From contig NZ_JAGTUK010000001.1 of assembly GCF_018224615.1 (NCBI RefSeq), positions 62,001 to 126,000 on the forward strand: a stretch of DNA of 64,000 nt. The letters are read 5' to 3'. Shown piece after piece: positions 39,701 through 47,865 of the stretch. The notes under the pieces were generated by a model. It was not told the origin of the DNA, did no database searches, and saw only the letters and a program-made list of their open reading frames with translations. Position 1 is the stretch's first letter, and each line of letters opens with the position of its first letter. Position numbers and translations under genes: made by a program. This DNA comes from Microbacterium paraoxydans. GTDB lineage: Bacteria > Actinomycetota > Actinomycetes > Actinomycetales > Microbacteriaceae.

Positions 39701-42700
39701 ACCCGGTGCCGTCGAACGACGACTCCACCACCACTCCGATCGACCAGAACCCGTCGCTCGAATTCGACAAGACAGCGGGTACGCCGGTGGACGTGAATGC
39801 GAACGGCCTCACCGACGAGGGGGACACGATCGCCTACACCTTCACGGTGACCAACACCGGGACCGTGACGGTGGACGGCATCGCGGTGGCCGACGACGTG
39901 GTGGGCGCGGTCACGTGTGATGTCACGACGCTAGCGCCCGGAGCAGTCGCCACCTGCACCGCGGGTCCCTACGCCATCACCGCGGCGGACGAGGCGGCGG
40001 GCGAGGTCGTGAACACGGCATCGGCGTCGGGCACCGGGCCCGGCGGCGACCCCGTGCCGTCGAACGAGGACTCGACCACCACTCCGGTCGTGCCGTCGGC
40101 TCCGGCCCTCACCATCGACAAGGTCGCCGGAGACCCGGTGGACGTCAACGGCAACGGCATCACCGACCTGGGTGACACGATCGCGTACACGTTCACGGTC
40201 ACGAACACCGGCAACGTGCCGCTCGCGGATGTGGCGGTGGACGATCCGAAGGTGGGCGCGGTGACGTGTGACGTCACGACGCTCGCCCCGGGTGCGGTGG
40301 CGACGTGTGCCGCGGCGCCGTATGTGATCGCGCAGGCGGATGTGGACAACGGAAGTGTGGACAACTCCGCCACGGCGACGGGCACGCCCCCGGGTGAGCC
40401 CGCCGTGCCGTCGGAGCCGGACACGACCACGACCCCCACGGATCCGTCGCCTGAGCTGACGCTGGAGAAGACCGCGGGTGCTCCGGTGGACGTGAATGCG
40501 GATGGTCTGGTGGATGCGGGCGACACGATCGCGTTCACGTTCACGGTGACGAACACGGGCAACGTCACGATGACGGATGTGGTGGTGGACGACCCGAAGG
40601 TGGGCGCGGTCACGTGTGACGTGACGACGCTCGCGCCGGGAGAGGTCGCGACCTGTGCGGCGGCGCCGTACGTGATCACGGCGGACGATCAGGCCGCGGG
40701 TTCGGTGGACAACACCGCGACCGCGTCGGGCACCGACCCCGCGGGTGACACGGTGCCGTCGAACGAGGACTCGACCTCGACCCCGGTGGTCGCTCCGGCT
40801 CCCGCGTTGGAGTTGGAGAAGACCGCGGGAGCTCCGGTGGATGTGAATGCGAACGGCCTCACCGATGCCGGTGACACGATCGCGTTCACGTTCACGGTGA
40901 CGAATACGGGCAACGTGACGATGACGGATGTTGCCGTGGACGACCCGAAGGTGGGGGCGGTCACGTGTGACGTGACGACGCTCGCGCCGGGAGAGGTCGC
41001 GACGTGTGCGGCGGCGCCGTACGTGATCACGGCCGCGGATCAGGATGCGGGTTCGGTGGACAACACCGCGACCGCGTCGGGCACCGACCCCGCGGGTGAC
41101 ACGGTTCCGTCGAACGAGGACTCGACGTCGACCCCGGTGGTCGCTCCGGCTCCCGCGTTGGAGTTGGAGAAGACCGCGGGAGCTCCGGTGGATGTGAATG
41201 CGAACGGCCTCACCGATGCGGGCGACACGATCGCGTTCACGTTCACGGTGACGAACACGGGCAACGTCACGATGACGGATGTGGTGGTGGACGACCCGAA
41301 GGTGGGCCCGGTGACGTGTGACGTGACGACGCTCGCGCCGGGAGAGGTCGCGACCTGTGCGGCGGCGCCGTACGTGATCACGGCCGCGGATCAGGATGCG
41401 GGTTCGGTGGACAACACCGCGACCGCGTCGGGCACCGACCCCGCGGGTGACACGGTTCCGTCGAACGAGGACTCGACCTCGACCCCGGCCGAGGCGTCCG
41501 CGCCCTCGCTCACCCTGGACAAGTCCGCTGGAGACCCGGTCGACGTGAACGGCAACGGGGTGACGGACCTCGGCGACATCATCGTCTACACGTTCACGGT
41601 CGCGAACACCGGGAACGTCCCGCTCGCCGACATCGCCGTGAACGATCCGAAGGTGGGCGCGGTGATCTGTGACACGACCACCCTCGCCCCCGGTGCGGTC
41701 GCGACCTGCACGTCCGACCCGTACGCGATCACGCAGGCCGACGTCGACAACGGCTCCGTGGACAACTCCGCGACCGCGTCGGGCACTCCCCCGGGCGAAC
41801 CGGCCGTGCCGTCCGAACCGGACACCACCACGACTCCGACCGATCGTTCGCCCGCGCTGACGCTGGAGAAGACCGCGGGAGCTCCGGTGGATGTGAATGC
41901 CAACGGCATCACCGATGCGGGCGACACGATCGCGTTCACGTTCACCGTCACCAACACGGGCAACGTGACGATGACGGATGTCACGGTGGACGACCCGAAG
42001 GTCGGTGCCGTGACCTGTGATGTGACGAGCCTGGCCCCGGGCGAGGTGGCGACCTGCACCGCCGCGGCCTACACGGTCACCGAGGACGACGAGGCCGCCG
42101 GGTCGGTGGACAACACCGCGACCGCGTCGGGCACCGACCCCGCGGGCGACACGGTCCCGTCGAACGAGGACTCGACCACGACCCCGGTGGAACCGTCGGC
42201 GCCGTCGCTGCTGTTCGAGAAGACCGCGGGCACCCCGGTCGACGTCGACGGCGACGGCCTCACCGACGCGGGCGACACGATCGCGTACACGTTCACGGTG
42301 ACCAACACCGGCAACGTCCCGGTGGCCGACGTGACCGTGACCGACCCGAAGCTGGGCCCGGTCACCTGTGACGTGACATCCCTGGCCCCGGGCGAAGTCG
42401 CCAGCTGCACGGCCGCGCCGTACACCATCACCCAGGCGGAAGCGGATGCGGGCTCGGTGGAGAACACGGCCACCGCCGCCGGCACACCCCCGGGCGAGCC
42501 CGCCGTGCCGTCGAACCCCGACACCACGAACACGCCGGTCGATCAGGCTCCGCAGCTGCTGTTCGACAAGACCGCTGGCACGCCCGTCGACGTGAACGCG
42601 AACGGCCTCACCGATGCGGGCGACACCATCGCCTACACGTTCACGGTGACCAACACCGGCAACGTGACGGTGACCGACATCGTGGTCACGGATCCGGAGG

Positions 42701-43743
42701 TCGGCGTCGTCGTGTGCGACGTCACGACCCTCGCGCCCGGTGAGGTCGCCTCGTGCTCGGCCGAGCCGTACACGATCACCGCGGACGACGAGACGGCCGG
42801 TCAGGCGGAGAACACCGCGGCCGGCGCGGGCAGCTCCCCCGGCGGTGACCGCGTGCCATCGAACGACGACACGACGGACACCCCCGTGGTGCCGTCGGCT
42901 CCCGCGCTGACGTTCGAGAAGAGCGCGGGCACCCCGGCCGACGTCAACGGCAACGGACTGACCGACGTCGGTGACACCATCGTCTACACGTTCACCGCGA
43001 CCAACACCGGCAATGTTCCGCTGAGCGGTGTCACGGTCGACGACCCCAAGGTGGGCGCCGTCACCTGCGATGCGACCACGCTCGCCGTCGGGGAGACCGC
43101 CACGTGCACCTCGGAGCCCTACGCCATCACGCAGGCCGACCTGGACGCGGGTGCCGTCAAGAACACCGCGACCGCGACCGGCACGCCCCCGGGTGGGCCC
43201 GCCGTGCCATCGAACCCGAGCACGACCACGACCCCGACCGACCAGCAGCCGTCCCTGGCGCTCGTGAAGACCGAGGTGCTGGACGACGGCGACCGAGACG
43301 ACATCGCCGATGCGGGCGAGGTGATCCACTACGGCTTCCGGATCACCAACACCGGCAACGTCACGATGAGTGACAGCGGGGTCGACGATCCGCTGCTCGA
43401 CGAGGCGGGCGAGCCGATCAGCTGCCCCGCGGCCCCGCTGCCGCCCGGGGAGTCGCTCGACTGCAGTGCCTCGCACACCGTGACCGCGGCTGAGGCGACC
43501 GGAAAGGCGCTGAGCAACACGGCGACCGCCACGGGCACGACCGGCGACGGCGACCCCATCCGCAGCGACCCGTCCACGGTCGAGACGCCCACGGACATCC
43601 CGCCGGCACCGGGTCCCGCGCACCTCCCGACGACCGGTGGGTCGGTGCCGCTCGGGTGGAGCGCGGCAGCACTCGCGTTCCTGCTCGCGGGAGCCGGGCT
43701 GTTCGCCATCGGACGGCGTCGTCGGCGCGGCCACACCGTGTGA
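36763..43743 (+). CDS. Giant LPXTG-anchored surface protein: beta-propeller plus 14 Ig-like repeats
   Basis: A 2326-residue secreted protein. A signal peptide spans about 22-48 (TWAILTLFALLAGYIV..., cleaved after ARA). Residues ~50-365 are YVTN/SMP-30-like propeller repeats (VIDTATNTVSRVITVGG). Residues ~380-640 hold two DUF11-like modules. Fourteen ~117-residue repeats follow (from ~649): each has an F/L-EKTAGTPVD start, an EF-hand-like loop such as DVNGNGLTDAGD, YTFTVTNTGNVT, and a CDVT..C pair. The C-terminus is a sorting signal: LPTTG (2288-2292), a helix and RRRRRG. I chose the ATG because GGAGG lies 5 nt upstream; a GTG at 36700 is an alternative. A role as adhesin or long stalk is inferred. 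Confidence 0.9.
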   Translation: MFASERHNFITSPSGGSRTRRTWAILTLFALLAGYIVAIVTPPVPARAEFTFDCSSTEGYAYFVNSNSGSVSAVYTGTDTNVRNVTVGGTPYGLASLPNGSAVYVANGNGTVQRIDTATMAVTTITSPTFSTPVGAWSSADGSQVYISNYGTNTVSVIDTATNTVSRVITVGGTASRPGWMDANGNELFVAMDNTTGGIAVIDMNSGSTTASRVIAGAAPAHTVAVNTAFVASAAQTTSIQIHNTAAPSALVRTITAPENIHGLTFVPGTNYLVATSAAGHTYVYDASTGALLRTFVAGGSNMRIAVASPIGNEVYIAGVDGAAGTIDRLVTVGPPASWTYTTDQTSLQALPDGHTPAFSCLPPLTGAKSFAKSPIAMGETTLLTITITNPNIAPTPALTGVALTDDLPSNIRVAASPAPTTTCTGGTVTAAAGSGTMALTGASVPAASGPNGSIVNGSCQITVPVVGVAPGAQTNTIPAGNLAADVVGPSATPFSAPIEVLAPGLAITKANDDADGIVEGGQTLTYTLTVTNSGTIAQTGLTVDDVIPPGVTYAPESTVVTQGTATRDNAPGGANPDLVGGDPVTGTLVGPTDPFTIPPGQTMTVRYQVTVDAPAPATVDSYTNTASVSSAQEPTPIETSNTVEGLSALQLDKQAGTPVDVNGNGSVDAGDTIAYTFTVTNTGNVTVNDLTVSDPKVGAVTCDVTSLAPTEVATCTAAPYEITQAETDAGEVANTATASGIDPGGDPVPSNESSTTTPTDQTTELTFDKTAGTPVDTNGDGLVDAGDTIAYTFTVTNTGTVTVADVAVDDPKLGTVTCDVTTLAPAAVATCTAAPYTITAADQDAGSVDNTASASGTDPAGDAVTSDDDATSTPVVAPAPALEFDKTAGTPVDLNGNGVTDAGDTIAYTFTVTNTGNVTVTDVTVSDPKVGPVTCDVTSLAPTEVATCTAAPYAIAQADVDAGEIENTASASGTDPAGDPVPSNDDSTTTPIDQNPSLEFDKTAGTPVDVNANGLTDEGDTIAYTFTVTNTGTVTVDGIAVADDVVGAVTCDVTTLAPGAVATCTAGPYAITAADEAAGEVVNTASASGTGPGGDPVPSNEDSTTTPVVPSAPALTIDKVAGDPVDVNGNGITDLGDTIAYTFTVTNTGNVPLADVAVDDPKVGAVTCDVTTLAPGAVATCAAAPYVIAQADVDNGSVDNSATATGTPPGEPAVPSEPDTTTTPTDPSPELTLEKTAGAPVDVNADGLVDAGDTIAFTFTVTNTGNVTMTDVVVDDPKVGAVTCDVTTLAPGEVATCAAAPYVITADDQAAGSVDNTATASGTDPAGDTVPSNEDSTSTPVVAPAPALELEKTAGAPVDVNANGLTDAGDTIAFTFTVTNTGNVTMTDVAVDDPKVGAVTCDVTTLAPGEVATCAAAPYVITAADQDAGSVDNTATASGTDPAGDTVPSNEDSTSTPVVAPAPALELEKTAGAPVDVNANGLTDAGDTIAFTFTVTNTGNVTMTDVVVDDPKVGPVTCDVTTLAPGEVATCAAAPYVITAADQDAGSVDNTATASGTDPAGDTVPSNEDSTSTPAEASAPSLTLDKSAGDPVDVNGNGVTDLGDIIVYTFTVANTGNVPLADIAVNDPKVGAVICDTTTLAPGAVATCTSDPYAITQADVDNGSVDNSATASGTPPGEPAVPSEPDTTTTPTDRSPALTLEKTAGAPVDVNANGITDAGDTIAFTFTVTNTGNVTMTDVTVDDPKVGAVTCDVTSLAPGEVATCTAAAYTVTEDDEAAGSVDNTATASGTDPAGDTVPSNEDSTTTPVEPSAPSLLFEKTAGTPVDVDGDGLTDAGDTIAYTFTVTNTGNVPVADVTVTDPKLGPVTCDVTSLAPGEVASCTAAPYTITQAEADAGSVENTATAAGTPPGEPAVPSNPDTTNTPVDQAPQLLFDKTAGTPVDVNANGLTDAGDTIAYTFTVTNTGNVTVTDIVVTDPEVGVVVCDVTTLAPGEVASCSAEPYTITADDETAGQAENTAAGAGSSPGGDRVPSNDDTTDTPVVPSAPALTFEKSAGTPADVNGNGLTDVGDTIVYTFTATNTGNVPLSGVTVDDPKVGAVTCDATTLAVGETATCTSEPYAITQADLDAGAVKNTATATGTPPGGPAVPSNPSTTTTPTDQQPSLALVKTEVLDDGDRDDIADAGEVIHYGFRITNTGNVTMSDSGVDDPLLDEAGEPISCPAAPLPPGESLDCSASHTVTAAEATGKALSNTATATGTTGDGDPIRSDPSTVETPTDIPPAPGPAHLPTTGGSVPLGWSAAALAFLLAGAGLFAIGRRRRRGHTV
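38707..43594 (+). repeat. Fourteen ~351-bp in-frame tandem repeats
   Basis: Units start near 38707, 39055, 39409, 39751, 40101, 40450, 40801, 41152, 41500, 41851, 42202, 42550, 42901 and 43249. Units 6-8 (40450-41500) are nearly identical at the DNA level. The others are diverged, and the last is the most divergent. The period is a multiple of three, so gain or loss of a unit keeps the frame. Confidence 0.92.
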
Positions 43744-43826
43744 GATCCGGAGGGCCGGCGGGACCCGGGGTCGGAGACTCCGGGTCCGCCGCGTCTCCGT
43801 TCCTCCGCGGACGCGCGGGGCAACAG

Positions 43827-43852
43827 AAAAGCCGGCGACCAAGGCCGCCGGC
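43827..43852 (-). terminator. Terminator of the tRNA-Ile/tRNA-Ala unit
   Basis: On the minus strand a 7-bp GC stem (gccggcg / cgccggc) is followed by TTTT, 13 bp beyond the tRNA-Ala 3' end. Confidence 0.75.
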
Positions 43853-43864
43853 AGGGAACGAATC

Positions 43865-43940
43865 TGGTGGAGCCTAGGAGATTCGAACTCCTGACATCCT
43901 GCTTGCAAAGCAGGCGCTCTACCAACTGAGCTAAGGCCCC
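43865..43940 (-). tRNA. tRNA-Ala (TGC)
   Basis: A 76-nt cloverleaf with 5' GGGGCCT pairing with AGGCTCC at the 3' end. The D-arm is AGCTCAGTTGGTAGAGC, the anticodon loop TTTGCAA (anticodon TGC) and the T-arm AGGAGTTCGAATCTCCT. The CCA end is encoded. Confidence 0.97.
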
Positions 43941-43966
43941 GTGAGGGATTTCTTGAATTGAAAGGG

Positions 43967-44040
43967 TGGGGCTACCAGGACTTGAACCTGGGACCTCTTC
44001 ATTATCAGTGAAGCGCTCTAACCGCCTGAGCTATAGCCCC
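43967..44040 (-). tRNA. tRNA-Ile (GAT)
   Basis: A 74-nt cloverleaf with acceptor GGGGCTA / TAGCCCC, D-arm AGCTCAGGCGGTTAGAGC, anticodon loop CTGATAA (anticodon GAT) and T-loop GTTCAAGTC. The following bases read CCC, so CCA is not encoded. It is upstream of tRNA-Ala in the same unit. No rRNA genes adjoin. Confidence 0.97.
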
Positions 44041-44124
44041 GTCAACCTCCAAGACTTTACCGGAGAATCTCGGAAATTCCGAATCGAGCCCGAGGAGCAC
44101 GATGCGCACCTTTCCCGGCACGAC

Positions 44125-44153
44125 GAAGCCCCCTCGCGCGGCGAGGGGGCTTC
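44125..44153 (-). terminator. Hairpin after crgA
   Basis: A 13-bp stem gaagccccctcgc / gcgagggggcttc with a 3-nt loop lies 18 bp past the crgA stop. There is no U-tract, so this may be a terminator or an mRNA 3' stabiliser. Confidence 0.6.
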
Positions 44154-44170
44154 GGAAGAGAAGTGGCTGG

Positions 44171-44410
44171 TCAGCGCCAGCGCGTGGTCATGAGGAAGCC
44201 GATGAGGGCGATGCCCAGACCGATCGCGAGGTTCCAGTTGTCGAGGCCGGGGATCGGGAACTGCATCCCGGAGATGTAGAACACGAGGATCCACGCGAGG
44301 CCGAGGAGCATGAAGCCGATCATCACCGGCTTGAACCACACGGCGTTGGGGGCGGCGTCGCCCTCGGCGCGCTCGACGGCGGGTTCTTCGGTCTTGCGGT
44401 CTCGTGCCAT
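44171..44410 (-). CDS. crgA: Cell division protein CrgA
   Basis: A 79-residue protein with a charged N-terminus and two membrane helices (about 28-48 and 60-76). NAVWFKPVMIGFMLLGLAWILVFYIS and LDNWNLAIGLGIALIGFLMTTRWR are the CrgA signature. In actinobacteria it interacts with FtsZ-ring and peptidoglycan synthesis proteins. TACAAT (44422-44417) ends 6 nt before the ATG, giving a leaderless promoter divergent from the sortase gene. Confidence 0.96.
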   Translation of the reverse strand: MARDRKTEEPAVERAEGDAAPNAVWFKPVMIGFMLLGLAWILVFYISGMQFPIPGLDNWNLAIGLGIALIGFLMTTRWR

Positions 44411-44416
44411 GCCGTC

Positions 44417-44505
44417 ATTGTACCCGGGAGACCTCTGCGCCCACGAGATGCGGTTGCTTCCGGGTGCGCGGGCGCGGGCCGTCGTTCAGCGTCGGCGGAT
44501 ATGAT
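44417..44505. promoter_or_regulatory. Divergent leaderless promoters of crgA and the sortase gene
   Basis: TACAAT (minus, 44422-44417) and TATGAT (plus, 44500-44505) each end exactly 6 nt before an ATG. The two genes therefore share a 101-bp control region and probably have no 5' leaders. Confidence 0.65.
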
Positions 44506-44511
44506 CGCGCC

Positions 44512-45306
44512 ATGACTGCATCCGCCGCGCCTGGGGGGCGCCACGGACGTCGGGAGCGACCGCGGTCGCGCGCCACGTTCGCGAGCGTGCTCGGCGAGCT
44601 GCTGCTCACCGCCGGGGTGATCGTGCTCCTCTTCGTGGCGTGGCAGATGTGGATCGGCGACATCATCATCGCGGCGCAGAAGAACGACGAGGGCGCCGCG
44701 GTGTCGCAGCAGCTGGCGGAGGCCGAGCCGCCCGCGTTGCCACCGAAGGTCGAGACCGACGACGGCACCACGGTGTATCAGGCGCCCGTGCCCGCCGCCC
44801 CCGCCGACGGCGCCTGGTTCGGGCAGATGCACATCCCCCGGTTCGGCGCCGAGTACAACTTCGGGATCTTCGGCGGCACCAGCCGGGCCCGGACGCTCGA
44901 CCAGAAGGGCATCGGCGTCTACACCGACTCGAAGATGCCGGGCGAGGTGGGCAACTTCTCCCTCGCCGGACACCGGACCACCTGGGGCAAGCCGTTCAAC
45001 CAGCTCGACAAGCTGCAGCTCAACGACGCGATCGTGGTCGAGACCCCGGACGGCTGGTACACCTACCGCTTCCGCACGCTCGAGTACGTGAAGCCCTCGC
45101 AGACCGACGTGCTCGCCGACGTGCCGCAGATGCCCGAGCAGCAGACCGGGGAGCAGTACATCACCCTCACCGCCTGCTCTCCGCTGTACTCCCTGGCCGA
45201 ACGGATCGTCGCCTATGGGGTGTTCGAGAGCTTCCAGCCGCGCGCCGAAGGACCGCCGTCCGCGCTGACCGACCCGCCGCCTCCGCCCGCCGCCCCGTCG
45301 GTGTGA
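44512..45306 (+). CDS. Class E sortase
   Basis: A 264-residue membrane-bound transpeptidase with an N-terminal anchor helix (about 28-48) and a sortase domain. The catalytic residues are H154 (LAGHRTTWG), C222 (ITLTACSP) and R231 (AERIVAYG). The TLTAC form and the GIGVYTDSKMPGEVGNFSLAGH region are typical of class E sortases, which usually process LAXTG signals. The giant surface protein 0.8 kb upstream ends in LPTTG, so whether this enzyme anchors it is uncertain. The C-terminus is a Pro-rich tail. Confidence 0.93.
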   Translation: MTASAAPGGRHGRRERPRSRATFASVLGELLLTAGVIVLLFVAWQMWIGDIIIAAQKNDEGAAVSQQLAEAEPPALPPKVETDDGTTVYQAPVPAAPADGAWFGQMHIPRFGAEYNFGIFGGTSRARTLDQKGIGVYTDSKMPGEVGNFSLAGHRTTWGKPFNQLDKLQLNDAIVVETPDGWYTYRFRTLEYVKPSQTDVLADVPQMPEQQTGEQYITLTACSPLYSLAERIVAYGVFESFQPRAEGPPSALTDPPPPPAAPSV

Positions 45307-45332
45307 CCACGAACGATCAGGAGACAAGACCC

Positions 45333-45488
45333 ATGTACGCCGCACTCTGGCGCCTGCTGCCCGGTCCGTGGTGGCTGCGGGTGCTCATCCTGCTGATCGT
45401 GGTCGCCGCCGTGCTGTACGCCCTGTTCTGGTACGTGTTCCCGTGGGTCAGCCCGTTCATCACGCCCGGCGAGGTCGACGTCGAATGA
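45333..45488 (+). CDS. Small single-helix membrane protein
   Basis: A 51-residue protein with one membrane helix (LRVLILLIVVAAVLYALFWYVFPWV) and an acidic C-terminus ending GEVDVE. A CAGGAG ribosome binding site precedes the ATG. It lies between the sortase and glutamine amidotransferase genes, and its stop overlaps the latter's start (ATGA). Small proteins of this kind are common at this position in the actinobacterial cluster. The function is unknown. Confidence 0.85.
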   Translation: MYAALWRLLPGPWWLRVLILLIVVAAVLYALFWYVFPWVSPFITPGEVDVE

Positions 45489-46117
45489 CCCGCGTGCTCG
45501 TGGTGGACAACCACGACAGCTTCGTGCACACCCTGATCGGCTACCTCCACGAGCTCGGTGCCGACACCACCATCGTCGAGGCCGACGCGGTCGATGCGGC
45601 CGGAGTCGCCGAACTGCTCGCCACGCACGACGCGCTGCTGCTCTCCCCCGGCCCCGGCTCGCCCGAGGACGCGGGCGTCTCACTCGACGCCATGCGCCTC
45701 GCCGCGCGCGCGTCCGTCCCCACGCTGGGCGTGTGCCTGGGGCATCAGGTGATCGGCGCGGCACTGGGGGCACCCGTGACCGAGGCCCCGGAGCTCATGC
45801 ACGGCATGGTCTCCACGGTCGAGCACGACGGCTCCCCCCTCTTCGACGGCATCCCCTCGCCGTTCGACGTGGGGCGCTATCACTCCCTCGCCCTCGCGGA
45901 GCACGACCTCCCCGACGACCTCGCGGTGACCGCGCGCACGCAGAGCGGCACGGTCATGGCGATCCGGCACCGCACGCTGCCGATCCACGGGGTGCAGTTC
46001 CACCCGGAAAGCGTGCTCACCGAAGGCGGATACCGGCTGCTGGCCAACTGGCTCCGGCTGTGCGGCGACGCGGACGCCGTGGCGCGCGCGGGGCGGTTGC
46101 ATCCGCTCTCGCGCTGA
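45485..46117 (+). CDS. pabA: Aminodeoxychorismate/anthranilate synthase glutamine amidotransferase
   Basis: A 210-residue class I glutamine amidotransferase that supplies ammonia to chorismate-using synthases in folate or tryptophan synthesis. VVDNHDSFVHTL, LLSPGPGSPED, the nucleophile in LGVCLGHQVIG and the HPES catalytic histidine/glutamate are present. No component I gene is adjacent. Position between sortase and pknB is typical and does not tell PabA from TrpG. It is convergent with pknB. Confidence 0.92.
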   Translation: MTRVLVVDNHDSFVHTLIGYLHELGADTTIVEADAVDAAGVAELLATHDALLLSPGPGSPEDAGVSLDAMRLAARASVPTLGVCLGHQVIGAALGAPVTEAPELMHGMVSTVEHDGSPLFDGIPSPFDVGRYHSLALAEHDLPDDLAVTARTQSGTVMAIRHRTLPIHGVQFHPESVLTEGGYRLLANWLRLCGDADAVARAGRLHPLSR

Positions 46118-46132
46118 CCGCGACCGCCCGCG

Positions 46133-47824
46133 TCAGGAGCCGGTGCAGTAGCGGAGCTCGACCGAGGAGTTGATCGGCACGTCGCCCGGAGCCACCGACA
46201 TCGAGTGCACCGTGGCCGGATCGGTGGCCGGGCAGTCGCTCTGCTCGATCGGCACCGGCGTGAGTCCGAGATCCGTCAACGCCTTCGATGCGGAGTCGAC
46301 CGACCAGCCGACGACATCCGACAGCGTGACCTTGCCGCTCGCGACCTCGAGGTTCACGACCGTGTTCGGCGCCACCTCGGTGTCGGCCTTCTCGCTCGCC
46401 GTCATCACGGTGTTCGCGGCGAGACCCTTGTCGTTGCGCTGCGTGACCGTGCCGAGCTGCAGCCCCGCGTTCTCCAGCGCCTCCGTAGCGGCCGCCAGCG
46501 ACATGCCCTCGAGCTTCGGCACGACCACGGTCTCCTCACCGGACGACACGTACAGCGTGATCGTGGAGCCCTGCTCCACCGACACCCCGCTCTCCGGGTC
46601 GGTGCGGATCACGTTGCCCTCGGCGATGTCGGGGCTCGACTCGATCACGATCTTCGACGACAGGTCGAGTTTCGCCAGGTCGTCCTGCGCGCGCTCCGAC
46701 GCCACGTTCGTCAGGTCGGGCACGACGCGCGACGTGCTCGGCACGTCCGACGGACGCATGCTGATGGTGACCACCCAGAACAGCACCGACGCGAGCAGCA
46801 CGGCGAGCAGCGCGACACCCGCCCAGATCCACGCCACGGGCGGGCCCGACTGCGTGCGCGTCATCGTGGTGTCGCTGCTGAGCTGCCGCAGCGAACGGGC
46901 CGTCTCCTGCGCCTGACGCGGGCTCGGACCGTACAGCTCACTCGTGAGCGCACCGATCTCCTTGCGCGTCGGAGCGGCTCCGGTCACGGCCGAGTCGAGG
47001 GCGGCGCGGAAGTGCGCGGCGTCGGGGAAGCGCTGGTACGGATCCTTCGCGAGGGCCCGCAGCACGATCGGGTCGAGCGCCGCCGGAGAGTCCTCGTTCA
47101 CCTCGGACGGCGGGATCGGGGTCTCACTCACGTGCTGGTACGCCACCGCGACCGGGGACTCCCCGCGGAACGGCTGGCGACCGGTCAGCAGCTCGTACAG
47201 CACCACGCCCGTGGAGTACAGGTCGGCGCGCGCGTCGACCGGCTCGCCCTTCGCCTGCTCCGGCGAGAAGTACGCGGCCGTCCCGATGATCTGCGTGGTC
47301 TCCGCGACCGTCGAGGAGGAGTCGGACACGGCGCGGGCGATGCCGAAGTCCATGACCTTGACCTGACCCTTGTCGGTCACCATCACGTTGCCCGGCTTGA
47401 TGTCGCGATGCACGACGCCCGCGCGGTGCGAGTAGTCCAGCGCCTCGAGGATGCCGTCGACGTAGCGCACCGCATCGTCCACGGGCACCGGGCCCTCGGC
47501 GATGATCTTCTTCAGCAGCGTGCCCTTGACGAGCTCCATCACGATGTACGGCGGCTCGGAGGACGAAGGGTCGGCCGTGGACGGGTCGCCCGCGTCGTAC
47601 ACCCGCACGATCGACGGGTGCGACATACGCGACGCGGCCTGTGCCTCCAGGCGGAACCGCGTGCGGAAACTGGTGTCCCTGGCCAGCTCGGGGTCGAGGA
47701 GCTTGATCGCGATCTCGCGACCCAGGGTCAGGTCGTATCCGCGATACACCTTCGCCATTCCGCCGTGCCCGATGAGCTCGTCGACGCGGTACCGGCCCGC
47801 GATGACTTGTGGCTCTGTCGACAC
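46133..47824 (-). CDS. pknB: Ser/Thr protein kinase with three PASTA domains (PknB)
   Basis: A 563-residue membrane kinase. The kinase domain (about 11-280) has the P-loop IGHGGMAKVY, lysine K41, HRDIKPGN (catalytic D141), the DFG motif and the APE-like SPEQ. A membrane helix follows (about 331-354). Three extracellular PASTA domains (about 366-430, 432-498 and 499-563) would bind peptidoglycan fragments. Two Cys near the C-terminus (SDCPATD and RYCTGS) could pair. It is the last gene of the fhaA-fhaB-pstP-rodA-pbpA-pknA-pknB operon. Confidence 0.96.
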   Translation of the reverse strand: MSTEPQVIAGRYRVDELIGHGGMAKVYRGYDLTLGREIAIKLLDPELARDTSFRTRFRLEAQAASRMSHPSIVRVYDAGDPSTADPSSSEPPYIVMELVKGTLLKKIIAEGPVPVDDAVRYVDGILEALDYSHRAGVVHRDIKPGNVMVTDKGQVKVMDFGIARAVSDSSSTVAETTQIIGTAAYFSPEQAKGEPVDARADLYSTGVVLYELLTGRQPFRGESPVAVAYQHVSETPIPPSEVNEDSPAALDPIVLRALAKDPYQRFPDAAHFRAALDSAVTGAAPTRKEIGALTSELYGPSPRQAQETARSLRQLSSDTTMTRTQSGPPVAWIWAGVALLAVLLASVLFWVVTISMRPSDVPSTSRVVPDLTNVASERAQDDLAKLDLSSKIVIESSPDIAEGNVIRTDPESGVSVEQGSTITLYVSSGEETVVVPKLEGMSLAAATEALENAGLQLGTVTQRNDKGLAANTVMTASEKADTEVAPNTVVNLEVASGKVTLSDVVGWSVDSASKALTDLGLTPVPIEQSDCPATDPATVHSMSVAPGDVPINSSVELRYCTGS

Positions 47825-47865
47825 GGATGACCCCCCTGAAAAACTACAAACAGCTGGACTACAGG

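Noticed and set aside
39931..43908. 1325-residue frame opposite the giant surface-protein gene
   Set aside because: It is the antisense shadow of a GC-rich repeat region (Arg/Gly/His-rich) and runs through the tRNA-Ala gene.
43865..44040. Remnant of an rRNA operon around tRNA-Ile and tRNA-Ala
   Set aside because: This tRNA pair often lies inside 16S-23S spacers, but no rRNA-like sequence flanks it. In actinobacteria the pair commonly stands alone near gyrA.
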